Of a stretch of 64,000 bases of DNA, positions 45,065 through 53,259 are shown one piece after another. Positions within the stretch are counted from its first letter, which is position 1, and each line of letters begins with the position of its first letter. Both the position numbers and the translations under genes were made by a program. Origin of the DNA: Planctomycetota bacterium (GTDB lineage Bacteria > Planctomycetota > UBA8742 > UBA2392). The stretch lies in NCBI GenBank assembly GCA_027493625.1, contig JAOSKM010000001.1:1269489-1333488 (forward strand). Direction: 5' to 3'. Under the pieces are notes generated by a model that worked only from the letters and a program-made list of their open reading frames with translations, had not been told where the DNA came from and ran no database searches.

Positions 45065-45129
45065 AGTTTCGGAACGTGCCATCGCGGCGGCCGCCGGCCT
45101 CGTCGTGTCGAGCAGTTGTTTTTTCTGCA

Positions 45130-45157
45130 GCCTGCCGCCTGATGACTGCCGCCTCAC
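45130..45157 (+). repeat. Four tandem degenerate heptamers upstream of ftsW
   Basis: GCCTGCC, GCCTGAT, GACTGCC, GCCTCAC in register. No inverted partner array is obvious; a short GCAG/CTGC stem lies just upstream. Confidence 0.5.
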
Positions 45158-45205
45158 TCAAACATTCACCAAAGATCGCGCGCTTGCACATCCGAACAAT
45201 AACCC

Positions 45206-46441
45206 ATGCCGTGTTGGTCGCGGCGGATGGGGTATCACACCGTGCAACGCAGCCTGCGCAACGCCTACCTGTTGAACATCCTGGCCCTGGTGGGGCTGGG
45301 GGTGGTGATGGTGTTCAGCAGCAGCGCGATCCGCGTCGTTCCCGGCGCCGAGGTCGATCCCTTCGTGTTCATCAAGCGCCACCTGCTGTTCGTCGGCCTG
45401 GGGCTGGGCGCCATGGCCGTGGCCGCGCGCATTGACTACGGCTTCTGGCAGCGTTTCGCCAAGCCGATTTACCTGCTGGGCCTGGCCCTGCTGGTGCTGA
45501 CGCTGATCCCCGGCATCGGCACCGAGTTCAACGGCGCGCGGCGCTGGCTGCGCTTCGGCGGCGTGGGCATCCAGCCCTCCGACTTCGCCAAGCTGGCGCT
45601 GCTGGTAGCGGCAGCATCCTACGCGGTCGTGCGGCGCTCCGAGCTCGGCTCGATCCGCCGCGGCTTCCTGCCCGCCTGCACGTTCGTCGGCATCTACGTG
45701 GTGCTGACGATGGCGCAGCCCGACTTCGGCACCAGCCTGTTCCTGGCGGCCAGCAGCTTCATCGTGCTGATCGCCGGCGGCCTGCGCGCCCGCCACCTGG
45801 CCTTTGCAGCGCTGATCGTGCTGCCGTTCGCCAGCGTGGTGATGTACGCCAAGTTCGACCACATCCAGAGCCGCGTGATGACCTTCCTGGACCCGGCCAG
45901 CGACCCGCGCGGCAAGGGTCACCAGGTCAAGCAGTCGCTGATCGCCATCGGCAGCGGCGGCATGGAAGGCCAGGGCCTCGGCAACAGCATGCAGAAGCTG
46001 TACTACCTGCCGGAGCAGGAGACCGACTTCATCTTCGCTGTGCTGGCCGAAGAGACCGGCTTCATTGGCTCGGCGCTGACACTGGGGCTGTTCGCCTCGC
46101 TGATGCTGCTGGGCGCGAAGATCGCTCGTCGCGCCCGCGACCGCTTCGGCAGCCTGCTGGCTATCGGGGTCACGGCCGCAATCGGGTTGCAGGCCGCGAT
46201 CAACGTCGCGGTGGTGACGGCCAGCGTCCCCACCAAGGGCATCGGATTGCCGTTCATCAGTTTCGGCGGCAGCAGTTGTTTCTTTTACCTGTGTGGCGCG
46301 GGCCTGGTGCTCAGCGTCGCGGGCAGATGCGTCAGTGAGCAGGAGGCGCTGGCCATGGCGCAGCAGGAATCGGCCGGCGAACGCCAGCCGGAAAGCGCCC
46401 GCCGCAGCGCCCGCGCGCGGCGGCTGGTGGCAGCAAATTGA
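45206..46441 (+). CDS. ftsW: Division SEDS glycosyltransferase FtsW
   Basis: 411 residues with about ten helices. Motifs: NGARRWLRFGGVGIQPSDFAKLAL, the catalytic-Asp loop MAQPDFGTSLFL, GHQVKQSLIAIGSGGMEGQGLG, LPEQETDFIFAVLAEETGF and GLPFISFGGSS. The C terminus is basic. The position directly before murG identifies it as FtsW and not RodA. Start candidates are the ATGs at 45206 and 45227 and a GTG at 45242, none with a clear ribosome site. It polymerises septal glycan from lipid II with a partner PBP. Confidence 0.9.
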   Translation: MPCWSRRMGYHTVQRSLRNAYLLNILALVGLGVVMVFSSSAIRVVPGAEVDPFVFIKRHLLFVGLGLGAMAVAARIDYGFWQRFAKPIYLLGLALLVLTLIPGIGTEFNGARRWLRFGGVGIQPSDFAKLALLVAAASYAVVRRSELGSIRRGFLPACTFVGIYVVLTMAQPDFGTSLFLAASSFIVLIAGGLRARHLAFAALIVLPFASVVMYAKFDHIQSRVMTFLDPASDPRGKGHQVKQSLIAIGSGGMEGQGLGNSMQKLYYLPEQETDFIFAVLAEETGFIGSALTLGLFASLMLLGAKIARRARDRFGSLLAIGVTAAIGLQAAINVAVVTASVPTKGIGLPFISFGGSSCFFYLCGAGLVLSVAGRCVSEQEALAMAQQESAGERQPESARRSARARRLVAAN

Positions 46442-46575
46442 TTCACCTTTCCCGGGAGAGACGCTGCGGTAGCGATTTGTTCGAAGGCCGTTGCGAACTT
46501 CCGTAGTCGGGCGCCTGCGGGTGCACCATGGATCGTCCGTCCGTGCACCCGCAGGGCCGAATAGGGCACACTCCC

Positions 46576-47718
46576 ATGAACCACCCGAAAATCGCCATCG
46601 CCGGTGGTGGTACCGGCGGCCATCTTGCGCCTGCCATTGCCCTGGCTGAAGAACTGGTGGAACGCTACGGGAAAGACAGCGTGCACCTGCTTTCCGGCGG
46701 CAACGACCTTGAACGCAGCATGCTCGGCAACGCCGGTTTCGATTTCACCTGCCTGCCCGTCAGTCGTCCGCGCGCGGGCTTGCGCAGCAAGGCCACTACC
46801 GTGATCACCACCGCCATGGCAGTGCCGGCCGCGCGCAGGGCGCTGAAGAACTTCGGCGCGCATGCCCTGGTGTGTGTCGGCGGGTACGCCGGCCTGCCCG
46901 GCGCCATGGCCGCCAGCCTGTTGCGGCTGCCGGTGTTCTCGCTTGAGGCCAACGCGGTGCCCGGCAAGGTTACACGCACCATCGCGCGCTTCGCGCGCAC
47001 CTGTTTCGCGCACATGCCTTTGACCCGCAACCTGGACTGCCGCGTGGAAGTCGTCGGCAACCCGCTGCGGAAAGCTTTCCTCAAGCCCGCCGCCAAGGCT
47101 GACGCGAAGCGCGCACTGGGCCTGGATTCTCGTCTGCCCACGCTGCTTGTGGTGGGCGGCAGCCAGGGCGCCGGCGCGCTGAACGATGTGGTCATCGAGT
47201 CTGCTCCTGAACTTGCGGACCTGCAGGGTCGCTTCCAGGTGCTGCACATCACCGGCCAGGCCGATCGCGAGCGGGCCGAACGCGCATGGCGCGCGCTGGG
47301 CATCCATTTCCGCGTCACCGCCTTCACCCACAACGCTGCGACCTGGTTTGCCGCTTCCGATGTCGCCCTCACGCGCTCAGGTGCGGGCACGATCAGCGAG
47401 TTGCTGGCCATGGGCATTCCCTTGCTGATGGTGCCCTACCCCCATGCCGCCGATGACCACCAGCGCGCCAATGCCCTGTGGGTGGCCGGCTCACAGGCCG
47501 GCGTGGTGGTGCCGGATAGCGACCTGGGCGCTCCGCTCCTGCGTGAACTGCTGGAAAGCTTCGTGCTGAGTGACGTGACACGTGCCCGCGCCTCTGAAGC
47601 TGCGTTGCGCCTGGCCACGCCGGGTGCGACCGGTGCGATCCTGGACCGCATTCTCGATGAAATTGGCCTCAGCGCTCCGCCCTCCGATGCCGATCAAGAA
47701 GAACGCGCCGCCGCGTAA
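46576..47718 (+). CDS. murG: UDP-GlcNAc:lipid I N-acetylglucosaminyltransferase MurG
   Basis: 380 residues from the ATG at 46576. The N-terminal glycine loop GGGTGGHLAPAIALAEEL, VCVGGYAGLPGAMAA, VVGGSQGAGALN and the nucleotide-binding LTRSGAGTISELLAMGIP are all present. It converts lipid I to lipid II on the inner face of the membrane. It lies 134 bp after ftsW and 73 bp before murC in the same direction, as in classical dcw clusters. Confidence 0.96.
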   Translation: MNHPKIAIAGGGTGGHLAPAIALAEELVERYGKDSVHLLSGGNDLERSMLGNAGFDFTCLPVSRPRAGLRSKATTVITTAMAVPAARRALKNFGAHALVCVGGYAGLPGAMAASLLRLPVFSLEANAVPGKVTRTIARFARTCFAHMPLTRNLDCRVEVVGNPLRKAFLKPAAKADAKRALGLDSRLPTLLVVGGSQGAGALNDVVIESAPELADLQGRFQVLHITGQADRERAERAWRALGIHFRVTAFTHNAATWFAASDVALTRSGAGTISELLAMGIPLLMVPYPHAADDHQRANALWVAGSQAGVVVPDSDLGAPLLRELLESFVLSDVTRARASEAALRLATPGATGAILDRILDEIGLSAPPSDADQEERAAA

Positions 47719-47728
47719 CGCGCCGCGC

Positions 47729-47763
47729 GTCAGCAGTCGGTAGTCAGTGGCCTGTGGTTCGTG
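47729..47763 (+). repeat. Five tandem degenerate heptamers between murG and murC
   Basis: GTCAGCA, GTCGGTA, GTCAGTG, GCCTGTG, GTTCGTG in perfect register, consensus GTCNGTG. They fill half of the 73-bp gap and resemble the STRR-type heptamer repeats known from cyanobacteria. Confidence 0.6.
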
Positions 47764-47791
47764 ACCGCCGGCCGGTGTCTTCCGCGGAGGC

Positions 47792-49222
47792 ATGCACTTG
47801 AAACTCTCTCAACTCAAATGCGTTCACTTTGTCGGCCTGGGTGGCGCCGGTGTTTCCGGCCTGGCGCGCATTGCCCTGCAGGCCGGTGCGCGCGTGTCGG
47901 GCTCTGACCTGGTAGATAACCCCACCCTGCGCGCACTGGGCGCCGCGGGCGCCGTCACCTACGTCGGACACCACCGTGACCAGCTCCCGGCCGAGTGTCA
48001 GCTGGTGGTGGTGTCGGCGGCAATCCGCAAAGACAACCCCGAGTTCCGCGAGGCTGAGCGCCGCGGCATCCGCGTGATGAAGTACGCCGAGGCCCTGGGC
48101 GAGTTCACTCGCGGCCACAGCAACCTGTGCGTGGCCGGCACTCACGGCAAAACCACCACCACCGCCATGCTGGCGCAGATCATGGTGGCCGCGGGTAAAG
48201 ACCCCGGCTACCTGGTCGGAGGCGAGCCTTCGGGCCTGCCGGCCGCCAGCGCCGCCGGCAGCGGCGTGAACTTCGTGATCGAGAGCTGCGAGTACGACCG
48301 CAGCTTCATGCGCCTGCACCCGGCGGTGGTTGTGCTCAACAATATCGAGCTCGACCACATGGACGTGTACGGCGACCTGGCGGGAGTCACCCGGGGCTTC
48401 ATCGACTTCGCCCGCCGCCTGCCCGCCCATGGCACGCTGCTTTTCAACGCTGACGATGAGCGCTGCCGCGAAGTGGCCCGCCAGGCGGGCTGCAACGTCA
48501 TCGGCTTCGGCGAGTCCGCCGGCGCGGTCTGGCGTCTGCACAACCTGGATGCGTCCAGCGGCTTCGCGGTCGCTGACATCACCTGCCGCGGCATGCAGGT
48601 CGGGCGCCTGAAACTCCAGGTTCCCGGGCGCGTCAACGCCATGAACGCGCTGGGCGCGCTGGCGGCTGCCAACTGGGCCGGCGTGCCGGTCTACCACGCG
48701 CTGAAGACACTGCAGATTTTCGGCGGCGTGAAGCGGCGCTTTGAGGTGCTGGGCAGCGTGGGCGGGGTGCCGATTGTGGACGACTACGCCCACCATCCCA
48801 CGGCCGTGAAGCAGCTGCTTGAGGCCGCACGTGCGGCGTTCATCAACCGCCGCATTGTCGCCGTGTTCCAGGCGCACCAGTACCAGCGCATACTTTCCTT
48901 CTTTGACGAGTTCGCGGAAAGCCTGAAGCTGGCTGACCGTGTACTGGTCGCGCGCACTTATGCCGCGCGTGAGAGCGGCGTGCAGCCCGGTGAGCCCGAG
49001 GAACGCCTGGCACGCTGGCTGCGCCAGAACGACACCGAGGCCATGGCCTACGGCGACTTCTCCAGTATCGTTTCCGACCTCAGCATGAAGACCTCGCCGC
49101 GCGACGTGGTGATCTGCATCGGCGCCGGCGATATCAACGAGGTCGCCTTCGAGCTGCTGGCGCGGCGCGAGTTCATCAGCAGCCGCCTGCGGGCCATCCG
49201 CCCCGAGGAGATCGCGGCATGA
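47792..49222 (+). CDS. murC: UDP-N-acetylmuramate-L-alanine ligase
   Basis: 476 residues. The N-terminal dinucleotide-like loop is HFVGLGGAGVSGLARIA, the P-loop CVAGTHGKTTTTAML lies near 113, then VESCEYDRSF-type and LNNIELDHMDVYGD motifs, and PIVDDYAHHPTAVKQLL near 330. It adds the first L-Ala of the peptide stem using ATP. The TGA stop overlaps the murB ATG (ATGA). Confidence 0.96.
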   Translation: MHLKLSQLKCVHFVGLGGAGVSGLARIALQAGARVSGSDLVDNPTLRALGAAGAVTYVGHHRDQLPAECQLVVVSAAIRKDNPEFREAERRGIRVMKYAEALGEFTRGHSNLCVAGTHGKTTTTAMLAQIMVAAGKDPGYLVGGEPSGLPAASAAGSGVNFVIESCEYDRSFMRLHPAVVVLNNIELDHMDVYGDLAGVTRGFIDFARRLPAHGTLLFNADDERCREVARQAGCNVIGFGESAGAVWRLHNLDASSGFAVADITCRGMQVGRLKLQVPGRVNAMNALGALAAANWAGVPVYHALKTLQIFGGVKRRFEVLGSVGGVPIVDDYAHHPTAVKQLLEAARAAFINRRIVAVFQAHQYQRILSFFDEFAESLKLADRVLVARTYAARESGVQPGEPEERLARWLRQNDTEAMAYGDFSSIVSDLSMKTSPRDVVICIGAGDINEVAFELLARREFISSRLRAIRPEEIAA

Positions 49223-50124
49223 GCCTGAACGCATTCCCACCGCGCCTGCGCGAACGCGTGCGGGTCAGCGAGCCGCTGGGCCTGCGCACTACGCTGCGCA
49301 TCGGCGGCCCCGCGCGATACTACGTCGAGGCGGCTTCCCTGCGAGATGTGGCCGACAGCGTGCAGGCCGCGCGCGAGCTTGGCCTGCCGCTGTTCGTGCT
49401 GGGAGGCGGCAGCAACCTGCTGATTGCCGACGAGGGCGTGGCGGGCGTGGTGCTGAGCCTGCACGGCATGAAGAAAATCAACGTATTCGGCAGCAAAGTG
49501 CAGGTGCAGGCCGGCGCGAACCTGAGCACCCTGGTCAATCGCTGCAGTGCCGAGGGCCTGGCCGGCCCGCAGAGCCTGGCCGGCATTCCCGGCACGGTGG
49601 GAGGCGCTCTGGCCATGAACGCCGGGGGCCGCTACGGCGAAATCGCCGATTACGTCGAGCGCGTGATCTGGATCAACCCGGAGGGCGAGCTGCAGAGCCT
49701 GTACCGCGAGGAAATCCGGTTCGGCTACCGCATCAGCGAGCTGCGCCACGGCGTAGTGATCGAGGCCGTGCTGCAGGGGCGGCCCGGGGTACGCGGCGAG
49801 CTGGTCGCCCGCGCCCGGGAAATCCTGCAGCAGAAACTGGCCGCGCAACCTTATTCAGAATTCAGTGCAGGATGCACCTTCAAGAATCCGATTGGTCAGA
49901 GTGCCGGCAGGATGATCGACCTTGCCGGCTGCAAGGGCCTGCGTGTCGGGGGCGCGGTGGTAAGCGACCGGCACGGCAACTTCATCGTGAACACCGGTGA
50001 GGCCAGGGCCAGCGACGTGCTCGAGCTGATGAGCCTGGTGACCCGCAGGGTGTACGAGGTCCACGGCATCGAGCTGCAACCCGAAGTGCAATTGTGGCCA
50101 GGCAGTAAGGCTCTGGCCGCGTAA
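49219..50124 (+). CDS. murB: UDP-N-acetylenolpyruvoylglucosamine reductase (type II) with Cys at the proton-donor position
   Basis: 301 residues. FAD-binding LGLRTTLRIGGPARYYVEA and LGGGSNLLIADEGVAGVVL, then LAGIPGTVGGALAMNAGGRYGEI. The active-site loop reads FSAGCTFKNPIGQSAGRMID, where most MurBs have Ser. The short form with GLRVGGAVVSDRHGNFIVN is type II. It reduces the enolpyruvyl group with NADPH to give UDP-MurNAc. It overlaps murC by 4 bp. Confidence 0.94.
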   Translation: MSLNAFPPRLRERVRVSEPLGLRTTLRIGGPARYYVEAASLRDVADSVQAARELGLPLFVLGGGSNLLIADEGVAGVVLSLHGMKKINVFGSKVQVQAGANLSTLVNRCSAEGLAGPQSLAGIPGTVGGALAMNAGGRYGEIADYVERVIWINPEGELQSLYREEIRFGYRISELRHGVVIEAVLQGRPGVRGELVARAREILQQKLAAQPYSEFSAGCTFKNPIGQSAGRMIDLAGCKGLRVGGAVVSDRHGNFIVNTGEARASDVLELMSLVTRRVYEVHGIELQPEVQLWPGSKALAA

Positions 50125-50181
50125 ACCATACACCGTAGGCGCAAGCCAACACCAACCGCCCCAGGGGCAAGAGGAATCAAG

Positions 50182-50460
50182 ATGGACAAGGACAGCAAGG
50201 GCGTCTCCCTCGACGAGTTCATTTTCCGCAAGCTGCAGCCGATCCGCATCCTGCGCGGCTACCTTGCCAACGAGCTGGAACTGGCCGAGAGCGACAGCAT
50301 CGCCATGTCGCGCATGGACATCGACAACATCGTGAGCACCCTCGAGATCTTCCTCGAGGAGTACGATCGCGTCTCCGGTTTCCGCGGCCGCAAGGGCAAT
50401 GACCGCAAGAAGACCAGCTTCATCGAGGCCAAGACCCAGGCCATCAAGACCATCGCCTAG
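50182..50460 (+). CDS. Small hypothetical protein in the mur cluster
   Basis: 92 residues, preceded by AGAGGAA. A charged helical protein (FIFRKLQPIRILRGYLANELELAE, then VSTLEIFLEEYDRV) with a Lys-rich end. No Cys, signal or membrane segment. No family recognised. It lies between murB (57 bp) and the PilZ-like gene, positions normally occupied by nothing or by ddl. Confidence 0.7.
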   Translation: MDKDSKGVSLDEFIFRKLQPIRILRGYLANELELAESDSIAMSRMDIDNIVSTLEIFLEEYDRVSGFRGRKGNDRKKTSFIEAKTQAIKTIA

Positions 50461-50546
50461 CACGACGCCCCTGGCGGGCGTGACGCGCGAGCAGCCGCGT
50501 CACGCCCGCAGCGCCGGGGCAACCCCACACACTCGAGGTGCCAGCC

Positions 50547-50948
50547 ATGGCGTCGAACACGACCAGCCACCGGATCCTGCTTGACCGGATCAAAAAGACG
50601 CGCGTCCGCGACCGCATCGTCGCCCGGAACGAAAACCCGCGCATCGCCTGCCGACGCGAGTTCCGACGCGAGCCCACCAACCAGCGCGTGCATTTCGCGC
50701 TGCATGATCCCAAGGGCGGACGCGTCGCCTGGGGAACGGCCGTGCTGGTGGACTACTCACCCAACGGCGCACTGCTGGGCCACATCCTGTTCGAGGAAGG
50801 CTTCTGGCCGGACGGCGAGTTTTCGATCAGCTTCAAGGTGACGGGAGGCCCGCACGAGGGCGTGTACGCTTACGGCACACCGCTGCGCTTTGCCACCAGC
50901 CGGGCCAGCCTGGCGCTGCGCTTCGACGGCCTGTACGTCAAGTTGTAA
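50547..50948 (+). CDS. PilZ-like domain protein
   Basis: 133 residues from the ATG at 50547, with GAGG 8 bp before it. RREFRREPTNQRVHF followed after about 25 residues by VDYSPNGALLGH fits the PilZ cyclic-di-GMP pattern RxxxR...D/NxSxxG, and the rest is beta-rich as expected. The match is short, so binding is an inference. It sits between murB and ddl, a possible link of second-messenger signalling to wall synthesis. Confidence 0.62.
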   Translation: MASNTTSHRILLDRIKKTRVRDRIVARNENPRIACRREFRREPTNQRVHFALHDPKGGRVAWGTAVLVDYSPNGALLGHILFEEGFWPDGEFSISFKVTGGPHEGVYAYGTPLRFATSRASLALRFDGLYVKL

Positions 50949-50971
50949 GCGGCAGGCGATTGCCGTGTCCC

Positions 50972-51007
50972 GAGTCCCGCGTCATTGCGGGACTCAGTTT
51001 TTTTTTA
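50972..51007 (+). terminator. Rho-independent terminator before ddl
   Basis: A 9-bp stem GAGTCCCGC/GCGGGACTC, loop GTCATT, then AG and a run of nine or more T's. It splits the dcw block into murB-PilZ and ddl-ftsQ transcripts. Confidence 0.92.
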
Positions 51008-51128
51008 TGGCAGGCGGGAAACAGAACCGGGACCTGTTCCAACTCTGCTAAAGCCGCGCAATGCGGATTACCGATAGCCCAACGTGCGCCACTTCGGCGC
51101 CGCTTTCTTCTGACCTCCGGAATTCACC

Positions 51129-52086
51129 ATGCTTCGTATCGCACTCCTGTACGGCGGCACTTCCTCTGAGCGTGAAGTCAGCATCAAGAGCGGCGAGGCC
51201 GTGTGGGCGGCGCTGGAGCGCATCGGCCACCACGTGCTTCCGCTCGATATAGGCACTGACAACCTGGCGATGCTGGAGCACGAGAAAGTCGACTTCGCCT
51301 TCATCGCGCTGCACGGCGGCGAAGGCGAGAACGGCACCATCCAGCGCCGTCTCGAGGAAATGCAGATCCCCCTACTCAGGCAGCGGGCCGATCGCCAGCC
51401 GCCTGGCCATGGACAAGGAGCTCAGCAAGGCCGAGTTCCTCACCCACCGCGTGCCGACCGCGCCCTACGAGGTCGCCGAGGAGTTCGATGCCGAGTACCG
51501 CCTGCGCCGCATGGCACGCCGCATGGGATGGCCGCTGGTCGTCAAGCCCATCGACCAGGGCAGCAGCTTCGGCGTCAGCAAGGTCGCCAGCCTGAACGAC
51601 GTACCCGGCGCCCTGGCAGAGGCCTTCAGATACGGCCGGCGTGTGATGATGGAACGCTGCATCATCGGGCGCGAACTGACCGTAGGCGTGGTCGGCAACC
51701 GCGCGCTGCCGGTGTGCGAGGTGATCGCGCCCAGCGGTTTCTATGACTTCAAGGCCAAGTACGACAAGACGGCCGGCACACGCTACGTCACCAACCCGGA
51801 CCTGCCGGGCCCGACCGCCAAGATGGCCCAGCACTACGCGCGCCGCGCCCATCACGCGCTGCGCTGCCACGGCTACAGCCGCGTCGACCTGATGCTCGAC
51901 ACCGAGGGCGAGCTGTGGGTGCTCGAGGTGAACACCCTGCCCGGCATGACCGAGACCAGCCTGCTGCCCAAAGCCGCGGCGCAGGAGGGCGTCGGCTTCG
52001 ATGAACTGGTGCAGGAGCTGATTGACGTCAGCCTGGAGTCGCGCCGCCCCGCCAGCAACCGCATCACCCGCGTCCTCGCCGCCTAG
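51129..52086 (+). CDS. ddl: D-alanine-D-alanine ligase (frameshifted in this sequence)
   Basis: The first frame has LLYGGTSSEREVSIKSG and FIALHGGEGENGTIQ; the second, from about 51375, has SGSGPIASRLAMDKELSK, PLVVKPIDQGSSFGVSKV, FYDFKAKYDK, SRVDLMLDTEGELWVLEVNTLPGMT. The break is a C5 run at 51368-51372; four C's restore MQIPYSGSGPIASR. The rejoined protein of about 318 residues has the normal ATP-grasp fold and length. It makes the D-Ala-D-Ala dipeptide of the stem peptide. The gene is needed for growth, so this is a likely sequence error. Confidence 0.94.
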
Positions 52087-52096
52087 GAGACTCAGC

Positions 52097-53173
52097 ATGG
52101 CACGCCGCAAGACACGCAAGGTCGCAAGCCAGCCCCGCAAGGGTACGCGCCTGCGCGCGCGTTCCACAGCGTCACGCGCCATCAAGGCCGGCCTGGCCGC
52201 CGTGATTGCCGGCGTGGCCGGGCTGCTTCGCGCGGTGATGCCCTCCGGCGAAACCCTGCGAACGTTCATGGCGGGCGCCTGGCGCAGCCGCGGCCTGCGC
52301 CGCTGCGCGGGACTGGCAGGCGCCGCGGTGGTCACCGCCCTGTTGTCGTGGGCGATGCTGCACAGTCTGCGCACCAGCGAGCAGTACCGCCTGGACCCCG
52401 GGCGCATCGAGCTGGCCGCTGCACCCGCCTGGGCCAAGGGCAGCCTGGCCGCGCGCCTGAAGGCGGACATCGAAGACGACCTGCGAGCCGATCTTTCCGA
52501 CCTGCCCGAAGGCAGCGCCTTCGACGGTCAGTTGATGCAGGACATCACCGAGCGCATCTCGCGCAGCCCCTGGATTCGCCGCGTGGTGCGCATCGAGCGC
52601 CGCTTCCCCACCCGTCCCGATGACTATTCGCGCCTGTTGCCGGTGCTCGAGGTGCGCACCCCCGCGGTTGCCGTGGAAACGCCGGACTGTTACGTGCTGG
52701 TCGACGGCGACAGTGTGGTGCTGCCGCTCACGCTCAAGCGCGACGCCGCGGAACTGGCGCTGTTCAGCTCGCAACTCACACGCCCGATCCGCACCGTGCG
52801 CGGCGTGGCAGGCAGCGCACCTGCCGCCGGCCAGAGCTGGAACAATGAGCAGGTGGCCGCCGCGCTCTCCATGGAACGCGTGATCCGCCAGGCCGAGCTC
52901 GACCGCTCGCTGCCCATCGAGGCCATGGAACTCATCGGCATTCCCCAGCAACCGGATGCCCGCGGCCGCGTGCACTACCAGGTCGGCGGCGGCGTGGTGC
53001 TGATACCGGACCAGACCCGGCTGCCGGGCCTGCGCGTGATGTGGGGCCGCCCGCCGGTGCACGCCAGCACCCTCGAGCTCTCGCCCAACGACAAGCTGGA
53101 GGTGCTGAAGAACCGCCTGCGCGGCCTGGATTCCGTGGCCGACACCCGCATCGACCTGCGCGACCGCGGATAA
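52097..53173 (+). CDS. ftsQ: Cell division protein FtsQ/DivIB family
   Basis: 358 residues from the ATG at 52097 (AGGAGA upstream), 10 bp after ddl. A basic cytoplasmic N terminus of about 85 residues, one membrane helix (about 78-98), then a divergent POTRA and beta domain with SPWIRRVVRIERRFP, VLEVRTPAVAVET and YVLVDGDSVVLPL, the FtsQ pattern. The position after ddl is the classical one. It is a membrane scaffold linking early and late divisome proteins. Longer basic tail than E. coli FtsQ (276 residues). Confidence 0.8.
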   Translation: MARRKTRKVASQPRKGTRLRARSTASRAIKAGLAAVIAGVAGLLRAVMPSGETLRTFMAGAWRSRGLRRCAGLAGAAVVTALLSWAMLHSLRTSEQYRLDPGRIELAAAPAWAKGSLAARLKADIEDDLRADLSDLPEGSAFDGQLMQDITERISRSPWIRRVVRIERRFPTRPDDYSRLLPVLEVRTPAVAVETPDCYVLVDGDSVVLPLTLKRDAAELALFSSQLTRPIRTVRGVAGSAPAAGQSWNNEQVAAALSMERVIRQAELDRSLPIEAMELIGIPQQPDARGRVHYQVGGGVVLIPDQTRLPGLRVMWGRPPVHASTLELSPNDKLEVLKNRLRGLDSVADTRIDLRDRG

Positions 53174-53197
53174 AGAAATCCCGGACGGAACGTGAGA

Positions 53198-53228
53198 GGG
53201 GGACAGGCGCCGAAGGTGCCTGTCCCCC
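53198..53228. repeat. REP-like palindrome GGGGGACAGGC...GCCTGTCCCCC
   Basis: A 14-bp stem with one G-T pair and a 3-nt loop, located 25 bp after the ftsQ stop and before the convergent msr gene. Short relatives with GGACAGTCC or GGGGACTGTCCCC occur at 22200-22208 and 63978-63990. Such sequences often accompany IS200-like (RAYT) transposases; none is in this window. Confidence 0.6.
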
Positions 53229-53259
53229 ATTTCGTCCTTGGTCAACGCGAGCGTCGCCG

